Source: a virus
Length of the DNA: 64,000 nucleotides
IMG/VR virus record: IMGVR_UViG_3300042515_002448
Coordinates: 1 to 64,000 of that record
Reading direction: 5' to 3' (one strand)
Each line of letters begins with the position of its first letter. Positions within the stretch are counted from its first letter, which is position 1. This document shows positions 51,995-59,547 of the stretch, one piece after another. A program made the translations under genes and the position numbers. The notes below the pieces were generated by a model. That model saw nothing but the letters and a program-made list of their open reading frames with translations. It was not told the DNA's origin and did no database searches.

Positions 51995-52669
51995 ATGAAA
52001 AAGACATACATTATCCATATCGAAACTCAGCCACTCACTCTTACTGAGTTGCTTGCGAAAGCTCCTGATTTTAAAGCTGCATCAAATTTAAAAGATCCTG
52101 CTAAGATCGCTGAAGATATTGAAAAGAAAAAAAATAAATATATTTCTGAGGCACAGTTTAACGACAATACCTGTGAAGTCTGCGCTGTAGGTCTCACAAA
52201 TCTAGAGACAGGCACGCAGCGGATAGTGGGTTTGTATGGGGGTGATGCCCTTGTGGAAGACGAACACGATATTTTTGAGTGGTTGCATGACAACCTCAAG
52301 AGTAACGAGGATCCAAACGACCCCTGGACAGACACGATCACATTCAGAGGAGAAAAATTTATATATCCTTTGCTTGCACGTAAAGGAGCCAGGTACGGGT
52401 TCCCTTTCTTTTCTGCCTTTTACTCACCAGCAGCCACAGGCAGGTTGAAGGACTCTAATCACTTCGATATAGCGAAAAGGTGGGCTTGTGGAAGCCTGAG
52501 TCACCCCGAAAATCTGCAGGAAGTTGCCCGCATGCTAAGCATTCACCATGTGATTTCGAACGTGCCTTACTACAAGCTAGCTCAAGAGAATTCTGACGAG
52601 GCCGAAGCTTATTTTCTGAATACGCTTGACGCGCTTGAAGAGATATACAACACCATCAAATCGGTATGA
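51995..52669 (+). CDS. DEDD-type 3'-5' exonuclease-like protein
   Basis: 224 aa. 'YIIHIETQPLTLTEL' at the start stands where DEDD exonucleases have 'DIET', with His for the first Asp. 'ITFRGEKFIYPLLARKGARY' (about 115-134) is the 'sFNG..FD.p.L..RA' step, and 'NHFDIAKRWACG' (about 154-165) the 'hiDl...' step. The layout matches PolB-like predicted 3'-5' exonucleases, but two metal-binding Asp positions look changed, so activity is doubtful. It shares ATGA with the JAB gene. Confidence 0.5.
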   Translation: MKKTYIIHIETQPLTLTELLAKAPDFKAASNLKDPAKIAEDIEKKKNKYISEAQFNDNTCEVCAVGLTNLETGTQRIVGLYGGDALVEDEHDIFEWLHDNLKSNEDPNDPWTDTITFRGEKFIYPLLARKGARYGFPFFSAFYSPAATGRLKDSNHFDIAKRWACGSLSHPENLQEVARMLSIHHVISNVPYYKLAQENSDEAEAYFLNTLDALEEIYNTIKSV

Positions 52670-53094
52670 TGTCTTCAACCAACTTCTCTAGAGTTATACT
52701 AGAGGCTGCGGAGATTTGCGGAGGTTCTGATGAGGAGAAAGGAGGCGTGATTTTAGAGAAGGACGACAGCTTCCTTTTTGTGCCTCTAAGAAACGACCAC
52801 GCAGGAACACATACAGCAATCGGGCTGTATGTTGCTAATCGAGCAGAGTTGGGAGAAAAGATAATTGAACGCATCAGAGAAGGATGGAGACTGTTTGCTA
52901 GTTTCCATACGCATCCATCCTTCTCTGCCACCCCCAGCCAGCTAGACCTTACTGTGTTGTTTAGAGGATTCAAACACAACGTTATTTATTCGGCAGCAAC
53001 CAAAACGTTCTCATATTCTACCTGGAGAAATGAGCAATCTGTAGCCACATATACCAGTCTCGATACGGTTCTGAGCACAAGTCAGTCAAAGTAA
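52666..53094 (+). CDS. JAB/JAMM metallopeptidase
   Basis: 142 aa, one domain. 'SDEEKGGVIL' (about 21-30) has the upstream Glu. HTHPSFSATPSQLD has His81 and His83, then Ser91 and Asp94, i.e. the JAMM zinc motif HxHPx(6)SxxD. Such enzymes cut isopeptide or peptide bonds next to a C-terminal Gly-Gly of ubiquitin-like proteins. It shares ATGA with the exonuclease-like gene and precedes an E1-like gene by 7 bp, so processing of a modifier is likely. All catalytic residues are present. JAB/E1 pairs also occur in PRTRC and other phage or plasmid systems. Confidence 0.8.
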   Translation: MMSSTNFSRVILEAAEICGGSDEEKGGVILEKDDSFLFVPLRNDHAGTHTAIGLYVANRAELGEKIIERIREGWRLFASFHTHPSFSATPSQLDLTVLFRGFKHNVIYSAATKTFSYSTWRNEQSVATYTSLDTVLSTSQSK

Positions 53095-53101
53095 TATCAA
53101 C

Positions 53102-53698
53102 ATGAACGTGAAAAAAGTAGCAATCGCTGGGGCAGGAGGCATCGGTAGCAACCTTCTAGCCATCTTTTTCGACTATGGCTTTAATCGCAAGCAGTTCAAT
53201 TATGCGGATATTGTTGTTGACCTATTTGACGACGACACGGTAGATGTAAAGAACCTACTTCATCAAAATTTTAAGCTCGATGATATCGGTAAGTACAAAG
53301 TAGAAGTTCTTGAAGATAAGTACGTTGTCAACGGACACAAAAGAAGAATGACCGAGAGTGACTTTAAAAACTACGATTTGATCTTTTGCTGTGTTGACAG
53401 CATGACCTTTCGTAAGGCACTGTATGAGTATGGCTGGAATAAAAAAGACAGCGGGTTGTTCTGGATTGACGGAAGGTGTACAAGTAGGCAAGGTTGTTTG
53501 TTCAACAGCGACATTCCAAAAGAACAGCTGCTTCCATATATTAACGACAGTAAAGAGGAAGCTGGGTGTCTCTTAGCTTATGAGAAGACAGAAAATATCA
53601 GCCACACACTACCTACTATTGTGGCAGGTATGATGGTACAGACATTTTTGAACAAGCTTCGTGGGCATACCACGTTTAAAAATTTGTTCATGATCTAG
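53102..53698 (+). CDS. E1/ThiF-like adenylating enzyme
   Basis: 198 aa, a single short Rossmann domain. GAGGIGSN (10-17) is the nucleotide loop; 'LFDDDTVDVKNLLHQNF' (41-57) is the E1 motif 'D.D.V...NL.RQ', with His where the usual Arg stands. 'CCVDSMTFRKAL' (96-107) is the 'TD....R' step, and Cys156 (GCLLAYEK) is a possible thioester cysteine. Family members activate the C-terminal Gly of ubiquitin-like or sulfur-carrier proteins by adenylation. It follows the JAB gene and precedes SSB. The Arg-to-His change might reduce activity or reflect a different modifier. Confidence 0.75.
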   Translation: MNVKKVAIAGAGGIGSNLLAIFFDYGFNRKQFNYADIVVDLFDDDTVDVKNLLHQNFKLDDIGKYKVEVLEDKYVVNGHKRRMTESDFKNYDLIFCCVDSMTFRKALYEYGWNKKDSGLFWIDGRCTSRQGCLFNSDIPKEQLLPYINDSKEEAGCLLAYEKTENISHTLPTIVAGMMVQTFLNKLRGHTTFKNLFMI

Positions 53699-53747
53699 AC
53701 AAGAAATCAAAAAAAACAAAATACACTAACACACTAATTAAACTATT

Positions 53748-54812
53748 ATGGCAATTATCAAACCGTCTCTTAAGTTCGAAGGCAGTGAGCTCAACCTCAC
53801 GTTCTCCAGCACCCCATACATCAAGGAAGGTGTACGCAAAGCTGTATTCAACAAAACCACAAATCCTGAGGGCGCGTATCTGTTCTTCTTGCCTGCTTAC
53901 AGGGCTGACTCTGCAGGTAATGGTGTCTGGTTCAAAAAAATCTCTGTTCGCGATAATTTTGGTACCAACTTCAAGGAAAAGTATTATGTACCTAACAGGG
54001 CAGCAGACCCTGCCGAGTACTTCGCGAACAACTTCCGCGTGCTGTACAATGAAGAGTCCAAGGTTACCGACCAGGAAGTCAATGGGAAGAAGTTTAAAAA
54101 GTATCCAAGCTATGGGCGTGTGACTGACCGTGTCGTATACAACGTAGCGTTCTCAGAAAATCTCGCCACAGGAGCCCATGTATTGGACCTTCCATTGCGG
54201 AACGGTGCAGACATTCTCATGAACTGGCTTGATAGCAAAGACCGCTCCGGACGGGCAAGGCTTCCGATCAATGATCCAGACCGTTGCTTGCCTGTTTTCG
54301 TTAAGCTCAAAGAAAACAGCGCAAATCCGTGGATGATTCAGGTAGAAAATGATGAACCTTCACAACTACCTAGAGAACTCGCTGACAGTGACTATCTCTA
54401 TAACCTGGATGATATCTTCACCATCAAAACTAAGGATGAGATTATTGCGAAGCTTCGCGAAATGTTCAGCACTGAAGTTTTTGATAATTGTATGAACGGT
54501 TATCCCGGTCTTACGAAATCGAATGTTTCAGCTCCCAGGAAACCTGCAAACTATGATGAGCATGACGATGATGATATCCCCATGCATGATGAGCCTGTAG
54601 CCAAACCACAGATTCCTAAAGTTATGAATATTCCTAGGGCTGTCATAGCTCAAACACCAACTAGCTCAACTGTGCCTGTGGCTGCTCCTGTAGCAGCAGT
54701 TAATGTTCCTGTTGCAGCTCCTGCAGTAAACCTGGCTGCGCTCCCTCCAAACCCTATGGCGGCTGGGCGTATGTCTAGGGAAGAAGCACTACGCTTCATT
54801 AACGAAAACTAA
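53748..54812 (+). CDS. Probable single-stranded DNA-binding protein (gp32-like)
   Basis: 354 aa. The core 'YLFFLPAYRADSAGNGVWFK' then 'RDNFGTNFKEKYYVPNR' resembles the phage gp32-type OB core, where '#.FLP' is followed by a Zn- or loop-containing segment, but no zinc Cys are seen. An acidic patch (DEHDDDDIPMHDE, about 272-284) and a Pro/Ala/Val linker lead to a short C-terminal helix MSREEALRFINEN, as expected for partner-binding tails. Long A/C-rich leader and C-rich codon choice suggest strong expression. Directly upstream of RecA. Confidence 0.6.
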   Translation: MAIIKPSLKFEGSELNLTFSSTPYIKEGVRKAVFNKTTNPEGAYLFFLPAYRADSAGNGVWFKKISVRDNFGTNFKEKYYVPNRAADPAEYFANNFRVLYNEESKVTDQEVNGKKFKKYPSYGRVTDRVVYNVAFSENLATGAHVLDLPLRNGADILMNWLDSKDRSGRARLPINDPDRCLPVFVKLKENSANPWMIQVENDEPSQLPRELADSDYLYNLDDIFTIKTKDEIIAKLREMFSTEVFDNCMNGYPGLTKSNVSAPRKPANYDEHDDDDIPMHDEPVAKPQIPKVMNIPRAVIAQTPTSSTVPVAAPVAAVNVPVAAPAVNLAALPPNPMAAGRMSREEALRFINEN

Positions 54813-54817
54813 AATAA

Positions 54818-56020
54818 ATGGACTTCGAATCATATATAGGTAGCATCAAAAAAAACTTCGGCAAGACATTCAAATCTGAGGCGGTTAACCTCGAGTTGAA
54901 TACAGTAGACAAGGAGCTTCCTCCTACTGGTATTGTCGTAGATAACCCTCTGATGGAATATGCACTCGACCGGCGCTTCATGGCGTACGGTCGGTGCTAC
55001 CTTCTATACGGTAAGAAAGGTTGCTCTAAAACAACATTGCTGTTCGATCTGGCCAAGGTTTTTCAGAAGGCTGGAGGCAAGATGTTTTGGATCGAGACCG
55101 AGAACGCTCCAGACTTCCGCTATATGGAGCTTCAAGGAGTCGATCCTACAGGAGTGATATATCACAATCCCAAGAGTCTTGAAGAAGCTCTTACTTTGTG
55201 TAAAATCACAATTGAAAACTATGCCAAGTTCAGTGACGGCAAAACGCCGATTCTTGTTGCTCTGGATAGTATAGCTGGCGGCAGCACAGAGTATGAGCAG
55301 GATCAGGAAGTCATCGGTCAAACAAAAGTAGGCGAGCATGCTAAGTTGATGAGTGCTTTCTACAGAAATATTATTCCGCACCTAGAGTGTGAGAATATGG
55401 TTTTTGTAGCGACAAACCAGTTAAAAGAGCAGATCGGAGGCATGACAGGGTTTGGGCAGGAGAAGCCTGAAGCCTTGATTGGCGGCGAAGCTCAGAGGTT
55501 TAACAGCACATATCAGTTTAAGGTTGCGCGTACAGCAGATATTCTGCAGGAAGACGCCTACGGAGTTAAGAGGAAAGCTGGATCAACACACAGCCTTACC
55601 GTAAAACGCAACAAGCTTGGTCGTGAGGGCAACAGTCAAAAGATTGAGTTTGATATCTATATCAATGGAGGTATTGACTGGTACAGTCCTCTTGTTCGCT
55701 TGCTCGGTAAAGACTATCCTGGTCTTGTGAAGAAAACAGGCGGCTGGTACAACTGGGGTACTGAAGGAGTGGAAATGATCTACTCTGACGGAACCACAGG
55801 ACATATTGATACAGGAAAGAAATACCGTGAGGATGAACTCGGCAGAGTCATCAACAGCAGTCCTCATGCAAAAGAAATAATCAGGACAGCCTTCGGTATT
55901 CCTGACATGCCTCCTCCTGAGGTGGAAGAAGAGATAGCAGAAGTAAATAAAACAAAACGTAAAAAGAGAAGTGAGCTGGACCTCAGCGATTATCCTCAAA
56001 CAAAAGACAACGATGAGTAA
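54818..56020 (+). CDS. RecA/UvsX-like recombinase
   Basis: 400 aa. The P-loop reads YGKKGCSKTTLL (about 63-74), with Ser where Gly normally precedes Lys. Walker B is ILVALDSIAGG (about 144-154). 'ATNQLKEQIGGMTGFGQEKP' then 'LIGGEAQRFNSTYQFKV' is the L2/filament region. 'VDNPLMEYALDRRFMAYGRC' forms the N-terminal approach. The C-terminus is basic then acidic (KTKRKKRSELDLSDYP). It catalyses strand exchange for phage recombination and repair. T4 UvsX also lacks the P-loop glycine (from memory), so activity is still likely. Overlaps the next gene by 8 bp. Confidence 0.8.
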   Translation: MDFESYIGSIKKNFGKTFKSEAVNLELNTVDKELPPTGIVVDNPLMEYALDRRFMAYGRCYLLYGKKGCSKTTLLFDLAKVFQKAGGKMFWIETENAPDFRYMELQGVDPTGVIYHNPKSLEEALTLCKITIENYAKFSDGKTPILVALDSIAGGSTEYEQDQEVIGQTKVGEHAKLMSAFYRNIIPHLECENMVFVATNQLKEQIGGMTGFGQEKPEALIGGEAQRFNSTYQFKVARTADILQEDAYGVKRKAGSTHSLTVKRNKLGREGNSQKIEFDIYINGGIDWYSPLVRLLGKDYPGLVKKTGGWYNWGTEGVEMIYSDGTTGHIDTGKKYREDELGRVINSSPHAKEIIRTAFGIPDMPPPEVEEEIAEVNKTKRKKRSELDLSDYPQTKDNDE

Positions 56021-56498
56021 AAAAAATTGTGAGTTGTACACCTGGGAATATAACGAAGTTCTCGGGACAGTAACAAAAACAGAAATTGCTACAGGCAACA
56101 ATTGGGTTTGGGTACCAAAGCCTAGGCCGTCAAAAGCTGTCTGTGCTCCAAATAATCATATTTCTGTTGCGCAGCTGGCGGAAGCAGGAAACAAGGTACG
56201 TGTGAGGCATTTCCGGTGGGCCTATTATCTGCCTCACGGAGAGTACATGATTAAAAAAGATGGAGAAACGTACCACAGGCTTATTGTTGTTCCCTCCTCT
56301 TATCGAAGAGACCCAGCCTATGCTCTGTATCCTAAGGGAGGATATACACACATCACAGCTAAAACAAAGACTGGAGACTATGTGTGTGCAAGCAGTGATT
56401 GCTCGATCGAAGACGCTTTCTGCTACCGTAAGGGTGTAGAAAAAGCTCTTGAACGCCTAAGCAGCTATGATTTGGCAATCTTGGGAATCATGCGCTAA
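56013..56498 (+). CDS. Unknown protein downstream of RecA
   Basis: 161 aa from the ATG at 56013, inside the RecA 3' end. Aromatic-rich (NNWVWVPKPRPSKAV; FRWAYYLPHGEYMIKKDGET). 'EDAFCYRKGVEKALERLSSY' near the C-terminus is helical and conserved in feel. No family or active-site motif recognised. Likely part of the recombination unit. Confidence 0.4.
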   Translation: MSKKNCELYTWEYNEVLGTVTKTEIATGNNWVWVPKPRPSKAVCAPNNHISVAQLAEAGNKVRVRHFRWAYYLPHGEYMIKKDGETYHRLIVVPSSYRRDPAYALYPKGGYTHITAKTKTGDYVCASSDCSIEDAFCYRKGVEKALERLSSYDLAILGIMR

Positions 56499-56514
56499 AT
56501 AACTAGTCAGTTAA

Positions 56515-56703
56515 ATGAGCTCTGAATATCAACAAAGTTTGATTGAAGTAGAAAAGCTTATAGCTAAGATGGACCTGCCTCTTCACCGTAAGAGCGTCAA
56601 ACATAATGACGATCTTCGTTGGTTGAAAAACAATCTAGAGGCAAGAAATTCGAAGAATAAAAACTTCGAACAAGTTATGAGCCTGCTGCGCAAACTTATT
56701 TGA
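56515..56703 (+). CDS. Small helical protein
   Basis: 62 aa, mainly two charged helices ('YQQSLIEVEKLIAKMDLPLH', 'LKNNLEARNSKNKNFEQVMS'). Followed 7 bp later by a terminator. Family not recognised. Confidence 0.4.
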   Translation: MSSEYQQSLIEVEKLIAKMDLPLHRKSVKHNDDLRWLKNNLEARNSKNKNFEQVMSLLRKLI

Positions 56704-56710
56704 ACTTATA

Positions 56711-56747
56711 GTGCGGCTGTATACAACAATACGGCCGCACCTTTTTT
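56711..56747 (+). terminator. Terminator ending the SSB-RecA unit
   Basis: GTGCGGCTGTAT (56711-56722) pairs with ATACGGCCGCAC (56729-56740), followed by CTTTTTT that runs directly into the next ATG at 56748. Confidence 0.85.
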
Positions 56748-57251
56748 ATGACTATATATGTAGGAATTGATAATGGTGTTACCAACAACGGTATAGGTGT
56801 TGTAAACACGGCAGGACGAGCTGAACTCTATAAGCTCCCGATCAAAAAAGAACTCAGCTATACAAAAGAAGCAAAAAATATATCCAGGATAGATTACCCT
56901 GAATTGCTTCTGTTGTTTGGAGAGATCGTGGGCGACTTTGACGCTATTGAGGTAAAGGTAGGTCTTGAGCGCCCTATGGTGAACAGTACCAGGTTTAACG
57001 CTACCCTGAGTGCTATTCGAGCTCTAGAGGCTACCTTGATTGCGCTAGAAGAGTCTCAATGGGCTTACGAGTACATTGACAGTAAAGAGTGGCAAAAATC
57101 GCTACTGCCTAAAGGATTAAAAGGCAGTGAGGAACTAAAGAAAGCCAGTCTCGACGTAGGCAAAAGATTGTTCCCGTCTCTAGATATCAAGAAAGACGCA
57201 GACGGGCTGCTTATTGCAGAATATCTTAGAAGGAAAAATGTTAGAGCTTGA
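56748..57251 (+). CDS. RuvC-like Holliday junction resolvase
   Basis: 167 aa. YVGIDNGVTNNGIGVVN (4-20) has Asp8; 'VGLERPMVNS' (71-80) has Glu74; 'KKDADGLLIAEYL' (148-160) has Asp150 and Asp152. These are the four acidic residues of RuvC-type RNase H-fold nucleases. It would resolve recombination junctions before packaging. Its ATG follows a terminator T-run directly. It overlaps the glycosylase-like gene by 4 bp (ATGA). Confidence 0.75.
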   Translation: MTIYVGIDNGVTNNGIGVVNTAGRAELYKLPIKKELSYTKEAKNISRIDYPELLLLFGEIVGDFDAIEVKVGLERPMVNSTRFNATLSAIRALEATLIALEESQWAYEYIDSKEWQKSLLPKGLKGSEELKKASLDVGKRLFPSLDIKKDADGLLIAEYLRRKNVRA

Positions 57252-58009
57252 TGCAGTTAAATTTCCTAACAGGATATGATAACGAATCAGCCTTAATTGA
57301 TCGTACCGAAATTCAATCCCAGTTCTGGGACGGTGAATTTAAATTAGAAAAACTCAAGAAAAAACCTTATTACAGAAATGTAGAAGAATTTTTCACAGAG
57401 CTAGACTATTCGCTAGCTCCTAGCTACATAGATTATTGGGCAAGTATAAAGCCTAAAAATGACAGCCAGCTATTTCAACGCTGGCTGTTTGCTTTTATGA
57501 GTGTACACACCAGTTGGAAAGCCAACATCGTAGGGTACAACGCAGTAAAAGACTGGTGGCTCTGGTTAAACGACTGGACCAATTTAAAAGATAGGATAGA
57601 AAATAGCAGGGTAGGTATGCAAAATAACAGAGTAAAGTATCTCTCTACGTTTGCACATAAGTTTTGGAGTAACCCTGAAGAGTATAAAAAGAAAGACGGT
57701 GAATCTTGGCATACTCTGCGCGACAGACTAAAAGATAAGATACTGGGATTAGGAGCAGCAAAGACAAGCTTTGCTCTCGAGATGTGCTATCCTATAGAAG
57801 CTAAGGTGGTATGCCTTGACACTCATATGTTTCAAGCCTACAAGCTAGACCAAACAAAAGATGCTCGTATGTACTCTTCGATAGAGCAGCACTGGATAGA
57901 TATGTGCTCTATGTGGCGCGTCCCGCCATACATAGCTCGTTGTTTATATTGGGACATCAAACAAGGATACTCTGATAGTCGTTATTGGAGTAAAGTATTA
58001 GAAACATAA
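57248..58009 (+). CDS. HhH-GPD-type DNA glycosylase-like protein
   Basis: 253 aa. 'DKILGLGAAKTSFALEMCYP' (163-182) is a helix-hairpin-helix with Lys172, and 'VVCLDTHMFQAY' (187-198) has Asp191. These match the catalytic Lys and Asp of bifunctional glycosylases such as endonuclease III ('GVG+KTA ... VDTHV.R'). The protein lacks a C-terminal Fe-S cluster and its N-terminal half is unlike known members. It would remove damaged bases and nick abasic sites. Co-translated with RuvC; together with UvdE it makes a DNA-repair set. Confidence 0.6.
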   Translation: MMQLNFLTGYDNESALIDRTEIQSQFWDGEFKLEKLKKKPYYRNVEEFFTELDYSLAPSYIDYWASIKPKNDSQLFQRWLFAFMSVHTSWKANIVGYNAVKDWWLWLNDWTNLKDRIENSRVGMQNNRVKYLSTFAHKFWSNPEEYKKKDGESWHTLRDRLKDKILGLGAAKTSFALEMCYPIEAKVVCLDTHMFQAYKLDQTKDARMYSSIEQHWIDMCSMWRVPPYIARCLYWDIKQGYSDSRYWSKVLET

Positions 58010-58016
58010 TAACATC

Positions 58017-58370
58017 ATGTCAAACAAAGCAAAACTCAGCGAAACTAACGAAGAACAAGTCCTCCGCGTCCTTGAAGCTATGGTAGCTTCTGGTGAGGTA
58101 ATCAAGCAATACGTTGACGGAGAATTCAAGTATAGTCTCGCACCTAAAACAAGAACAGCAAAGACTTTCTCAACCAAAGCAAAGGTAACCAAAGTCAAAA
58201 CCAAAGCTAAGAAAAAGAATAAGGCAAACCTAGAAAGCCTTGCTTTTACGCGAAGCCAAGCAGCGGTAAAAGCTTGGAAGACACGCAGGGCGATCTATTC
58301 TGAAGAAGAACTGTTTAATATTCAAAGCAAAGCAGCCAAGAAGGCTTGGGAAACTATGCGTGGTTATTAG
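58017..58370 (+). CDS. Lysine-rich, possibly DNA-binding protein
   Basis: 117 aa. Residues 1-40 hold a helix (EEQVLRVLEAMVASGEVIKQ) and a strand. The middle is Lys/Thr-rich (TKAKVTKVKTKAKKKNKAN), like histone-tail or H1-like proteins. Two copies of a 'AA.KAW.T.R' helix follow (QAAVKAWKTRRAIY, KAAKKAWETMRGY). 'S..A..KAW.TRR' helices recur in nuclease-associated modular DNA-binding units. Function inferred from charge and motif. Confidence 0.45.
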   Translation: MSNKAKLSETNEEQVLRVLEAMVASGEVIKQYVDGEFKYSLAPKTRTAKTFSTKAKVTKVKTKAKKKNKANLESLAFTRSQAAVKAWKTRRAIYSEEELFNIQSKAAKKAWETMRGY

Positions 58371-58407
58371 ACTTTACTTTCTAAGGCAAACACGCAATCA
58401 TGTTTTG

Positions 58408-58644
58408 ATGCACGAAGAAAACGAAAATTCTTGGAGTGACGAACAGCCTGATGACGAAGCAAAGCTCAACATGCAAAAGATGTTGAACGAGCTGCAAAAA
58501 AGAACCGATACTGCTATGAAGTATTTGCTAGCGGAAGGCTTCGTAGAAGCTTCGGATACTCCTGGTGTGTTTAAGTATACGCCAGAAGGATACGTACTAG
58601 CGCAACAACAATACGAAGCGCTCAAAAAGCAAGGGCTGATTTAA
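58408..58644 (+). CDS. Small winged-helix-like protein, possible
   Basis: 78 aa from the ATG at 58408; the upstream in-frame GTG region overlaps the previous gene. 'MLNELQKRTDTAMKYLLAEG' then 'FVEASDTPGVFKYTPEGYVL' suggests a helix followed by a beta-hairpin wing, in line with a DNA-binding or adaptor fold. Weak family evidence. It is followed by a strong hairpin. Confidence 0.4.
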   Translation: MHEENENSWSDEQPDDEAKLNMQKMLNELQKRTDTAMKYLLAEGFVEASDTPGVFKYTPEGYVLAQQQYEALKKQGLI

Positions 58645-58646
58645 AT

Positions 58647-58688
58647 GATACAGAGCCCTCCGATAATTGGTCGGAGGGCTCTTATCAA
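58647..58688 (+). terminator. Long perfect hairpin, probable terminator
   Basis: AGAGCCCTCCGA (58652-58663) pairs with TCGGAGGGCTCT (58671-58682), extended by GATA/TATC. No strong T-run follows, so it may act on either strand or as an RNA-processing or stability element before the tRNA locus. Confidence 0.6.
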
Positions 58689-58744
58689 AGTTTTAGTCTA
58701 ATTTTGTTTACCTGCCTAGAATTTGTAGATATAAATAAACAAAT

Positions 58745-58835
58745 GCCTTGTTGACCCGAATTGGCTAAGGGCCTCGATTTGTAATCGAGTATGAAGGAAA
58801 CTTCTTTGTGGGTTCGAGTCCCACACAAGGCTCCA
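58745..58835 (+). tRNA. tRNA-Thr(UGU) with long variable arm
   Basis: 91 nt. The acceptor stem GCCTTGT/ACAAGGC is perfect, with U73 and encoded CCA. The D-arm is 3 bp (CCC/GGG). The anticodon arm is CTCGA-TTTGTAA-TCGAG, giving anticodon TGT (Thr, ACA codons). The T-arm is GTGGG-TTCGAGT-CCCAC. An 18-nt variable arm with GAAG-GAAA-CTTC makes it class II. Class II is normally Leu, Ser or Tyr in bacteria, so the identity conflicts with the anticodon. It lies downstream of the 58.6 kb hairpin. Confidence 0.85.
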
Positions 58836-58853
58836 TTTTAAATACTTATCGTA

Positions 58854-59522
58854 ATGAAATCGTTAGATGCGTTGGCTTTAGAAAGAAATACAGACAAAGG
58901 ATCAAGGACGCATAATTATTGTACAAAATACGAAAAGTACCTTCCTTTCAAGAGAGACTCCTATATCCGCATACTTGAGATAGGTGTAGCAGCTGGAGGC
59001 TCACTAGATATGTGGGCTGCGTATTACCCCAACGCGATCTGGGTTGTAGGGATGGATATAAATCCAGACTGCAAGAAATTTGAAAATCCAGAACAAAAAA
59101 TATTTATAGAGATCGGCTCACAAACAGACGAATCCAGGTTGCTAAAGATTATTTCTGACTATGGAGGAGGGTTTGATTTGATTATTGACGATGGGTCTCA
59201 TCAGCAGAATGACATGTTGCAGACCTTTAAGGTACTGTTTCGATATTTGAATCCGCAGGGTGTATATATCCTTGAGGACACATGCTGCGCCTACTGGCCT
59301 GAGTACGGGGGAGGATTACACAACAAAAACTCAATTATCGAGCACCTGAAGCTCTTGGTAGATGATGTCAATTTTCTAGGTCAAAAGCTAAAAAATCATC
59401 AGCCAAATCTAAGGCGAGAAGATTTACATATAGAACAAGTAAAAAACGAAAATTTGGAAATACGTACAGATATAGAGTCTATTAATTTTTTAAACTCTAC
59501 AGTACTTGTTACCAAAAGATAA
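58854..59522 (+). CDS. SAM-dependent methyltransferase-like (TylF/CmcI-type)
   Basis: 222 aa. 'NTDKGSRTHNYCTKYEKYLP' then 'IRILEIGVAAGGSLDMWAAY' (about 38-57) is the SAM-binding opening 'ILEIGv..GgSl..W...fp.a'. 'GFDLIIDDGSHQQNDMLQTF' (about 103-122) and 'GVYILEDTCCAYW' (about 136-148) complete the pattern. This group modifies sugars or small molecules in surface-glycan clusters and is frequent in large phages. A role in modifying virion or host glycans is plausible. It sits between tRNA genes. Confidence 0.65.
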   Translation: MKSLDALALERNTDKGSRTHNYCTKYEKYLPFKRDSYIRILEIGVAAGGSLDMWAAYYPNAIWVVGMDINPDCKKFENPEQKIFIEIGSQTDESRLLKIISDYGGGFDLIIDDGSHQQNDMLQTFKVLFRYLNPQGVYILEDTCCAYWPEYGGGLHNKNSIIEHLKLLVDDVNFLGQKLKNHQPNLRREDLHIEQVKNENLEIRTDIESINFLNSTVLVTKR

Positions 59523-59547
59523 CCAGCAGTAATAAGAGTAAAATAAT

